Assembly (NCBI RefSeq): GCF_025024155.1
Contig: NW_026251738.1
Span: forward strand, 331,906 to 395,905
DNA length: 64,000 bases
Source: Gamsiella multidivaricata
Taxonomy: Eukaryota; Mortierellomycota; Mortierellomycetes; Mortierellales; Mortierellaceae
Direction: 5' to 3'
Position 1 is the stretch's first letter, and the number at the start of each line of letters is the position of its first letter. The notes under the pieces were generated by a model. That model ran no database searches. It was not told where the DNA came from and saw only the letters and a list, made by a program, of their open reading frames with translations. Made by a program: the position numbers and the translations under genes. Shown here one piece after another: positions 56,127 through 64,000 of this stretch.

Positions 56127-58019
56127 GGCGATGGGAATGACAGAAATTGAACTAGATGAATAGAAGAAGTTTTTCAGGAACCGGATTGCTAGGATGGTGA
56201 AGAGAGAGAGAGAAAGTGGGAAGTACTCGCTCAAGAGAACGTATTTATGCATGTTGGAAAGAGATCTCGATGCCAAGGACTCAGTGGATGGAAAGGCACA
56301 GAAATGCAGGTGCGAGACAAAGGGGATTCTTGATTGGCCTATGGACCATCCACTAAGACGAAGGCGATCTCTGCGGCTACAGCGACACTTGCAAGCATCC
56401 GAGTTAAATGTTTGGCCGAAAGATGCAATATAAAGTTGTGCGACATGTATTATTATGATGGGAATAAGCAAAGAAACGCCTGTTTCCTCATTGTGTATTG
56501 TTTGGAGGCGACCCATAGCGACGAATGGTATGACGAGAGCCCTGCAAGGGTGTCGTGGGAAGGTGAACCCTCCAGGCTGCTCCCTAGGCCTTGGCGGTAG
56601 TGCAGTTGGAGGCCGGCTTAGGTACACGCTGCCCGACACGACAGACTGATTTTCAACGAGCGGATAAAAGATTTGCTGACTGCCCTCCTCTCTTTTGCAA
56701 TCCAATTAATCCAATTGGCAAATATACAAATATAAGGAAGAATGACCCAAAGGCTGGCATGCGACATGAAATATCCATTTCAGGGACAGACACAACTTCC
56801 GAATGTTACACAAATCGCACTGGTGCATGGAGCGTTGGCACGTTGAGGATGGGAGAACTCTCTGCGGAGGGATTATGTAAATACGCCATTGCTCCCAACT
56901 TTTCGTTCTCCCCCATTGTAATAACTACAGCAATACTGCCAGTACTGCCTTGCTGAGCCAGCATATACAGTAGACTAAATAGGGGTAAACACTCTTGAAG
57001 AGGAACAAAGTGGGAGTCTATCCCTGGCTATCATTATTTCAGGTTGGCCGAGGAGGATTTCTGCATATTCAAAACAACGAACAATGGCCGACCATTGCAA
57101 GGACATGACTGATGATGAACAAACATTCCATGACAAACATCGAAGTATTCGCTCAATAGAGATGCAAAGAGCTCGAATTACCCATATTCTTTAGTCGGCT
57201 GTATCACTGAACGAAATACCCGCCTGTTGCGATCGCTTGCGCCCATGTACCCATCGCGCTGTATGCGATTGGTTGGTAGCTCAGGAGGACCCGAAAGCAG
57301 ACAGCCAATCGTGTCTCGTCCGACTCACATTCACGGGAACAAACGTTCCCAGAGGGACACATCGGAACAAGAGGGATGCTTCTTATCCACTCAAACTTCT
57401 GTCGCGTACGCCTACGGAGATACATCCATGCACCATGCGGCAAGTACCCTCATGCACCCTGCATCATGTCGAAACTTTCATCTAGATCATTTCTTCATGT
57501 TTATTTGAGAGGAACGTGTGCCTCAGTCAAGCGTGGCATATCTTTTGACGAAAATTAAACGGCGCGGTGAGTACACTGCATGCTTCTCGCTGCCTCCTTT
57601 CATAGGCTACGCCTTCTTCTTCCGCTCAGTCAAAGATCTTGCCAGTTGTAGTGTGGAGGTAATGCTGGCCTGGATCTTGGACTTTTGTTGATTACTGTAC
57701 TCATCTAGACGTATGCACATGTTCCTGAATTTCATTCCATTCGCGCAACGTTTACATTCTACACAATACACACGTAAACAAGCGTAGCGTAATTCAGGAA
57801 CAGGAGTGGAGATGCCTTGATTTATACTAGTCTCGATTAGATGGAACGTGAGAAGACCCAAGAGTATATCCCTGTGGATAAATATTGCACTGCCGCATTC
57901 ATTTCGACTTAACTCGTTATCCTGAGTCTGTTGTTTTCGCACAAATTGCCTTTGTCTTCGGCAAATCCATCAAGTATTTTATATAGGTTTCCTGGAGGGG
58001 TTGTCAAAGGAAGAATATA
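56127..58019. other. Gene-poor region upstream of the RNase T2 gene
   Basis: About 1.9 kb. Only short frames are open, and the longest (minus strand near 57607-57942) has no ATG start and no recognisable family. I support no feature. Confidence 0.45.
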
Positions 58020-58135
58020 ATCTCATACCTCCCCCTCCGTGAGATTTTATTCTTACACCCCTCGTGAGGTTATCCAAAGCACATAGCGAAATGTTCTTCT
58101 CACACCCCCCGTGAGAGCTCTAATCTTACACCCTG
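58020..58135. repeat. Cluster of short hairpin repeats (TCTCAC...GTGAGA)
   Basis: Several variants of a quasi-palindrome with C-rich loop occur: CTCATACCTCCCCCTCCGTG, TTACACCCCTCGTGAGG, TCTCACACCCCCCGTGAGA and a partial TCTTACACCCTG. Related copies stand at about 61209-61251, which marks the two ends of the transposon-rich stretch. Their nature is not known to me. Confidence 0.6.
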
Positions 58136-58252
58136 TTATTATAGCGAATCGAAGATAATCCCACGGGCATCCTTCCTTCATATAAAGGACGCTTTATGAT
58201 TAATACCTGGGTTTCTAAGTGCTTAAGCACCTGACACACCTGGACACACTTA

Positions 58253-58650
58253 GTATGACGCCTCGTTATCACCGCACTACTGGTAATTAGCAATTTAGTG
58301 CGTCGCCCAGGTGTGTCAAGAGCGCAAACCTTAGTACATCTCTCTCTCTACCAGTGCGCACTTTTGTACACCTCTCTCTCTATACCGGCCCGCACTTTTT
58401 TTCCTTCTGCCCCGACCACGCACCACCGTATCCAATACGTAACTGTTAATAGATTGCCCTTGCTCCTGTCACTCATCTAGTCCCATCGCCTCAATTCGTT
58501 TAAGGATCCGGATCTTTTTAGCCATCGCTTCCTTGATATAGGCTTTAGTCCAGCTCCGTCCTCTGGCCAGGTGTGTTACGCTCTTGACACACCTGGGCGA
58601 CGTACTAAATTACTGATTACCCGTAGTGCGGTGATAATGGGGTGTCATAC
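58253..58650. mobile_element. 398-bp element with 72-bp terminal inverted repeats and TA flanks (MITE-like)
   Basis: The left end 58253-58324 and the reverse complement of 58579-58650 align over 72 bases without gaps, with 7 mismatches (6 of them transitions). Both start GTATGAC and end GTGTGTCAAGAGCG. A TA dinucleotide borders each outer end (58251-58252 and 58651-58652), as expected for Tc1/mariner-type target duplication. The 254-base middle holds a partial duplication (ACATCTCTCTCTCTA and ACACCTCTCTCTCTA, each followed by GCACTTTT). A minus-strand frame ends in TKAYIKEAMAKKIRILKRIE then AMGLDE and a stop, possibly the remnant of a transposase C-terminus. The element cannot move by itself. 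Confidence 0.85.
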
Positions 58651-59135
58651 TAGGTCTACATATAGATTCACACATCGGTTTCCTCGTCGCTGAAGAATTT
58701 ACCTCTTTGCTCAGTCCAATAAGAGGCAGGATTGAGCCAGATTCCACTCCGAAGCTGAATGACGAGGTGCCATGGAAAAGAGAAAACAGACAGTCGTTTG
58801 TGATTATATTGGAGTAGTACTTTACGACTCAAAACCACTATCGTGGATCTTTGCAAAGGTTTAATGGTAGATTTAGTATGCTATGATGTCGACAGTGCTT
58901 CGCCCAGTTTCTACAATATTCCAGTGCACTGTTGACACCGATGCAACTATCACCCTAGATCCTTCGACACCCCAGATACTCCAATCGTTTGCAAGCATTC
59001 CGACGCATAGGGAGCTACCTAGCTTTCACTGTCATGGAAAATGATAAGTAAGGCGAGACCATGCGCTTTTCCGTCTCTACATCTGCTCAATTTTTATATC
59101 GATCTACACTCGCTCCACCAAATCGCCATTTTATT

Positions 59136-59731
59136 TTACTTATTTTCAGTTGGAGACATACGACTACAGGGCCTGAGTGTTCCAAAGCGAGGGACGTCAG
59201 AGCGCGTTCTCTTTCTACTTGTAGAAACCGGACTGGATGGTCCGGTGTCAGAAGTAGAAGCAGAAGCAGAAGCAGCTTGCACAGCTTGCCCCTGCCCTTG
59301 ACCTGCTGCAGTCTGGGCAATAGAGCTCAGAATCCGTTGCTCCATGGCCGTGATCAGCGTGCGCTGTTGCTCTTGAAACGCCATGATTTGCATGCGCTGT
59401 GCATGTTGCTGTTGAATATTTGCAATGCCCAAGCCCCGCATGAACTCTCGGATAGTTGCACCAACCACTCTTCCTGAATCAAATGTCATTGAAGTAGCCG
59501 AAATGTCGTTATTATTGAATGTGAGTGCATTGCTGCCGCTAAACGCCTCATCGCCTTTGTCGTTCTCCTCATCAACCTCGTCATCAGATGTACCTGAGGC
59601 ATTGACGACCTTCAAATCATCAGGGAGAATTTGAGCGCTGTCAATAAGTTGAAGCCCTAAAACGTTGATCGAGATGTTGGAATGGGCGCAGACCCGCTTG
59701 TAATGCTTGCTCCTGTCAGGAATGACTTTCT
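59136..59731 (-). CDS. 3' portion of an unidentified gene, perhaps transposon-associated
   Basis: An open frame of about 198 codons ends at 59136. It contains VIPDRSKHYKRVCAHSNISI, NVLGLQLIDSAQILPDDLK, an acidic stretch, a Gln-rich helix (IANIQQQHAQRMQIMAFQEQ) and a Ser/Thr-rich tail with SRKRTRSD. Its upstream part probably lies in other exons towards 60140: VRDKDRPVLLTKSEKKLLDS at about 59837-59896 and NEFTFYNCVQGLLDRK at about 59936-59983. I could not find a splice pattern that joins them with confidence. The composition looks like genuine coding sequence. I do not recognise the family, and the location in a repeat island suggests a transposon or a decaying gene. Confidence 0.4.
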
Positions 59732-59983
59732 GCAGACGCAGATGAAATCCATGCTTCTATCCTCGCGCCTTTCAAATTGGACGAACACATTTAAAAGGAC
59801 ATTTCTCACTTCCACTGGCACTGTTGAGTGCGACCGAATCAAGTAATTTTTTTTCTGACTTGGTCAATAGCACAGGTCTGTCCTTGTCCCTGACCGGGAA
59901 ACCCTGATCAATGCGACACTCCTGTGTCTAGATCGCCGCTTTCCTGTCCAGCAGTCCCTGGACACAGTTGTAGAATGTAAACT

Positions 59984-60856
59984 CGTTTCTCTGTGTCTTG
60001 ATCATTGTAGTTAGCGTAGCGTGTAGTGGAATGCTGGCGAGGAAGGTAATTTGCAACAGTGATGTTGGTTGTAGAGTGTTAGAGTACACACAGAGAAAAA
60101 AGTTGCAAGAAAGAGTGCATTGCACCATGTCCTTCACCTTGCATAGAATATATAACTCGCCTCATAGTCTACAAGTCCTCTTCTTAACCATATCCCCATG
60201 GCCAGGCAATCTCGAGCAATGGCCATGTTGTGTTGTTGTGCCATTTTCTCTCTTCGTCCAATTGCTTTACGCCCTTTTCTTTTTCGAAATGTGCAAGGCT
60301 GTTTGCATGCAATGCTAGACTTTAAGTCAGGATGATTAGGGTTTGTCTTATGTAGAAAGAAAAGAAAAGAGAGATTGCTAAATCACGATGGGTAATCAAT
60401 GGCCATAAGCATCAGCAGCATCAGCAATACCACATATTCACCAAAGTCCGTTATACAAGGCTATGGTCTATGGTCTATTCAGACCGGGTATCCGGAGAAT
60501 GTCCTGAGATACGTCTTACTCATAGACCAGATACTCATAAACAACTGCTCTCAGTAAGCTCTTGATGCTCACCTTGTGCATTGTCCAAAGCGCCTTTGCA
60601 ATTGAGGAACATTTGGAGGTATCACCACGCGTTTGCTTTTCCAACCTTCTTCCATGATGAACTGAGAAGTGCATCTGGACTTAACTCACACATTTGACAC
60701 TCCAAAACTAGGAAACTAGGAACTGAGGAGATCCATTCAATTGGACTGTAACCGTTGGATTATTTTTCGATGCACAGGACAAGAGCGAGGCGTATGGTGC
60801 TGCACGAAAGGTCGTTTGTAACAACCGGCTTCTGAATAATACCTCTGATTGACTAG
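59984..60856. other. Unassigned stretch of the repeat island
   Basis: No gene, RNA or repeat structure that I can support. Possible upstream exons of the 59136-59731 gene would fall in its first part. Confidence 0.4.
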
Positions 60857-61118
60857 CAGCCTCACTGCCTACCGTGGCAAGAGGCAACAGGATAACTCCC
60901 ATATTCGAAGCAACAACCTCTCAATCTTGCAGAAACGGAGACAGGGGCTTATGGAGCTACAGGACGCGTCTGACAAAGAAGCGGGTCTTGGTGTCACCAA
61001 AGACCCACTTGTGGTGAAGCCGAAGGGGCGTCCAAGAGCCAAACGTAGCAAGAGCAGCAGCGAGATGTCGCGACCATTCAAAGAATTCTATCCTGCTGAA
61101 ACAGACCTTGAGCAATAA
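60857..61118 (+). pseudogene. Possible C-terminal fragment of a MULE/FAR1-like transposase
   Basis: After an AG (GACTAG) that could be a splice acceptor, a frame runs 87 codons to a stop. It has DPLVVKPKGRPRAKRSKSSS, a 'dp.vv..KGRP' segment of the kind found at the ends of Mutator-like and FAR1-type transposases, and an AT-hook-like GRPRAKR. No ATG opens the frame and no upstream catalytic part was found within the window. The family call rests on this one motif. Confidence 0.4.
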
Positions 61119-61208
61119 ACGAAAGCTTTTTTATTTTTTTAAACGAGGCCCCACAAAATATCTAATATGGCGCTCATCCCCGCATGAGCAAAAAAATGCT
61201 TGAATCAT

Positions 61209-61251
61209 TCTTACCCGGGTGTGAGAATAACCGGCTCACACCCCTGTGAGA
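61209..61251. repeat. Second cluster of CTCACACCC/GTGAG hairpin motifs
   Basis: TCTTACCCGGGTGTGAGAAT followed by CGGCTCACACCCCTGTGAGA repeats the motif family found at 58020-58135. Confidence 0.6.
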
Positions 61252-61341
61252 TGACAAAACGAGGAGGTCTTCTCAAATAAGACTGACAACCCAGCTTGCC
61301 AAGTAGGTTGTCCCCGCAAAAAAGACAGATGACAAAAGATA

Positions 61342-61413
61342 TTCCCAGTCCGGGGATCGAACCCGGGCCTTGTCGGTGAGAGCGACAAATCCTGACCACT
61401 GGACCAACTAGGA
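61342..61413 (-). tRNA. tRNA-Glu (anticodon CTC)
   Basis: The minus strand forms a complete cloverleaf. The acceptor stem is TCCTAGT with ACTGGGA, the A-box region TGGTCCAGTGG, the anticodon arm TGTCG-CTCTCAC-CGACA, and the T arm CCGGG-TTCGATC-CCCGG. The anticodon is CTC and no intron is present. A TTTT stop lies a few bases downstream. The G-U pair at position 4-69 is tolerated. Confidence 0.95.
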
Positions 61414-61438
61414 ATCTGTTTCGATAAGAAGTGGCTGC

Positions 61439-62677
61439 ATGAGTAATACATATTTCAAATTTCATAACCTGTATTTCCTAGCTAAATTACATCTATTTCC
61501 TGCAACTATTAAAAAAAAAAAATGCGCCTCTCCGCCTTGGTTCCAGGAATTGCAGGCGATCGTGCACGGGGGCGATTATGTCCAGGAAGCTACTGCACAA
61601 TGGATTGATGAGCTACTGGAGGAATTACCATCCGACCTGGAAGAGCCACAGGCGTCAAATGACTTGGACGAAGATGAGCAGCCCGCCGCTGTGCATCCAG
61701 CACCAGTTGACAATTTAGACAGGGCGGTATTACGTCTACCTGTAGGGAATACTGCGACTGCCGACGATGACAGCGTGCCCGACGAAGCTGCGAGTGAGGA
61801 GGAAAGGTCCGAAGGCGGAGGAGATAACAATGCAGAACAACCGATGGATCAACCACCACTGGAGGAAGACAATGGAGAGCAGAACGACGGTTTGCTGTCG
61901 TCTCAGGAAATTCTCAACTTGGATCCGGACACTGCGCTCTTCACACCGCGAGTCCAAGAGACGCTCAGCCAGCGTAGCGTAAGGAAGCAGGAATACATTC
62001 GACGTGCTATGGTAAACATGACAGGCAATCGACTGCGTAATCAAGACGACTTGGACCGTGCTTTCGACAGAGAAGAGCATAGACTCGATCAACAATGGAT
62101 TAAACAGAAGCGGGCACAACTGAAAGTAGTACAGAGGCACCTTCGGCAACAAATGCAGCAGGCAGAACAGCAAACACGGGAACAACAGCGACAATTGGAA
62201 GAGGAGCGGCGGCGGACAGAACAGCAAGAGAGTGACCGACAGCGGCAGCTGGAAGAGGAGCGGCAGCAGGAGAAGCAACAGCAGGAGGAGCAACGACGCC
62301 TGCGGGACATCGAGAGACGGGCTCGATACAGAGAAGAACGACGAAGACGACGCCATTTATATCGTAGATATATGAATGTGGATGCAGAGGCGTGTATAGA
62401 CCACTTGCATGAGGATGCGCACAAGGCGGTGGACAATATGACGACACCTGTTCGCCAACCATTGCCGGCAGTATCAGATGAAATTGAGCGAGATTTACTG
62501 GGATTGGCGCTCCAGGTACCAACAATCCAGCAAATTCGGACAGCTAGGAGACGTTTGCAAACACATCGAAGGCTTCACTTCTGCTCGGATGGGTCAGTGA
62601 TTCACAACGGCACAGAGCAGGTCAGTGCAGCATTCGGAGTTGTCGTTTCTGTGGATGGTGGTCCCTGTGGCATATAG
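61439..62677 (+). mobile_element. Retroelement ORF fragment: coiled coil then RNase H start
   Basis: An open frame of 412 codons; the ATG at 61439 is probably not the true start, because the first 35 codons are A/T-rich and include an A12 run. The recognisable part is acidic and disordered, then a very long Gln/Glu/Arg coiled coil (QREQQRQLEEE-like repeats, about residues 215-305). It ends with FCSDGSVIHNGTEQVSAAFG, which fits the first strand of RNase H (DGS...A.G) in non-LTR retrotransposons. The frame stops soon after, so the rest of RNase H is lost. No reverse transcriptase motif lies in the window. It starts 25 bases upstream of tRNA-Glu in the tRNA's orientation. Alternatively it is a host gene domesticated from such an element. 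Confidence 0.55.
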
Positions 62678-64000
62678 CCCATTTTACACGCTGTATCTGT
62701 GTTCGATAGCTAGACTGAGTCCAGATATTAACTTAAGCCACTGAGCAATAAGTAATTGCTCAGTCGCTGTAATTAAAGATCCCTCTCTTGTTCTCATTGA
62801 CTCTCTGGACAGTTATATTTCTCATTTTTTTTCAATGAAGAAGTAGAGGATCTAACAACAACAATCAGAAACATTCAGGAACCACTTCAGAGACATTCAG
62901 GCACCTCATTCTGGAACAACGTTTCCTTTCTCATTCAGAATCAACCTGTCAGCATCCTCATTCCAAATCTTTTCATTTCGGATCGCAATTATTATTTTAT
63001 TTTTTCGAGAAAAATTTTCCAATTACAATGGTGAAATCAACCAGCTTGCAGAAGAAGAAGGTCGGTGTGGTGTAGTGGCTCTATATCAGGTAAAAGTACT
63101 AGCTGTGAATATGTTACTCAATAAAAGTCTCTTCTGCTTTACGAAGTCTCTACATAATAATTATCTTACGGTGTATGGATAAAGCTCCAGATGTGGGGGC
63201 ACTGGTAAGAGATCTTTCAACGATGAGGATAATAGAGACAGCAAAACTATTTACAAGAATAATAAAGGCGACAACACACTCGGGTTAGGGATCTGCAAGG
63301 TCAAAGGGACTCTGTCTTGACTCCTGTGTCCAGACGTCGGCATCGAGGGGTACTGTTCTTGATCCTCCGCTCTTGTTCGTTATGAGACCATGATCATTAC
63401 CTGTCGTGGGGGCAGGCAGGTAATGTGAGCGGACTCGCAGGAACACTTGGGGGGGCACTAGAGGTGCAGCAGTTCAGACGCACGGGTCCCGTCTCTACTC
63501 TTGCTGGGCGATATGCTATGAAGGCCAGCTGTGGCAGAGTATACCGATCGAAGGGTACAGTGTGTTGGGACAGGGATGCGTGGAGCGACTTGGAGTGTCG
63601 TGCGGGGGCAAGTGTTGAGCAAAGTATAGTGAGGAAACAGACCAGGAACCATTTGGTCCTGTCGTTCTGTGATATTTATTGACCAAAGAAAATTTCTATA
63701 AATGCAAACCCTATTGACTCTTGTCTAATTGCATGTCCTTCTACTTGCACATCCTGTAACTGCACGTGCAGCACGTGCCTGGTATGATCGTATGAGTGTC
63801 CTGTACCTATTCCTCCCATCGTGTCATATCAGGTGTTGTGTCCGTCCCTTGTACCTGGATACCCCGTCTATACTCCGTGTGGGTTTACCACACCACATCG
63901 GCAACACAAAATCGCCTAGACCAACCGTCGCCACTACGGGAGGCATCCAGGACACGGCCAACAACACCCCCAACGCTATCAGCAGCCAGGAGGGGATCGT
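62678..64000. other. Unassigned right end of the repeat island
   Basis: A+T-rich sequence with CATTCAG-type short repeats at 62870-62960 and GCAC-rich repeats at 63730-63780. The last 110 bases are open in more than one frame on both strands, so I cannot choose a coding frame. It may be the LTR or leader of a further retroelement; I did not find paired terminal repeats. Confidence 0.4.

Noticed and set aside
57607..57942. 111-codon open frame on the minus strand
   Set aside because: It starts at GTG, not ATG, has no splice context, no family resemblance and no codon pattern that sets it apart from chance.
63061..63090. tRNA-like A-box (GGTGTAGTGGCTC)
   Set aside because: No B-box or foldable arms follow within 100 bases, so it is not a tRNA and not a convincing tRNA-derived SINE.
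63890..64000. Possible gag-like coding start at the right edge
   Set aside because: At least two plus-strand frames and one minus-strand frame are open over the same stretch, so no frame can be preferred.

Overview
This window is eukaryotic nuclear DNA from a filamentous fungus. The genes are compact and intron-rich (GT-AG introns of about 80-150 bases, a few of 300-840), with long A/T homopolymers, oligo-pyrimidine 5' regions and fungal housekeeping genes. Two F-box proteins, a ribonuclease-inhibitor-type LRR protein, glycogen synthase and two Rax1-like RGS membrane proteins suggest an early-diverging lineage, most likely Mortierellomycotina. That placement is inference from gene style; no rRNA or marker gene is present to fix it.

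Layout. 1-7.2 kb: N-terminus of a gene running off the left edge, a Hikeshi/Opi10 nuclear import factor, tRNA-Cys(GCA), a 2 kb gene-poor stretch with two poly(A)-tailed retroposed tags, an F-box gene and a small secreted protein. 8.4-27.1 kb: rac1 GTPase, a 2.5 kb divergent promoter region, glycogen synthase, a Bin3/MePCE-type RNA cap methyltransferase, Tom40, an RGS-domain membrane protein (paralogue 1) and a Rab7/Ypt7 GTPase. 28-38 kb: PIG-H, Paf1, a peroxisomal enoyl-CoA isomerase/hydratase, a second F-box gene, an LRR protein with near-identical repeats and a Tc1/mariner relic. 38.9-56.1 kb: a very large second RGS membrane protein, mitoribosomal mS45/Bot1, a two-pass membrane protein, Rad54, the splicing factor Cwc24 and a secreted T2 ribonuclease with a C-terminal Cys-rich module. 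57-64 kb: a transposon island with short hairpin repeats, a 398-bp TIR element, transposon-like ORF pieces, tRNA-Glu(CTC) and a coiled-coil/RNase H ORF from a retroelement.

The genes are mostly unrelated housekeeping loci and do not form one pathway. Loose themes are polarity and trafficking (rac1, rab7, two RGS proteins), RNA and transcription (Paf1, Cwc24, Bin3) and mitochondria (Tom40, mS45). I reconstructed 17 multi-exon genes by hand; for each, the exon lengths sum to whole codons and the junctions agree with family consensus where a family is known.

Most noteworthy: a retroposed tag with an 18-bp target-site duplication upstream of one tRNA, and retroelement sequence upstream of the other; the same phase-0 intron between the P-loop Lys and Thr codons in both Rac and Rab7, next to microexons of 17 and 18 nt; two RGS proteins whose RGS domain looks split by long inserts; and an LRR protein whose repeats look recently amplified. 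I found no CRISPR, operon-like defence cluster or clearly new enzymatic system.
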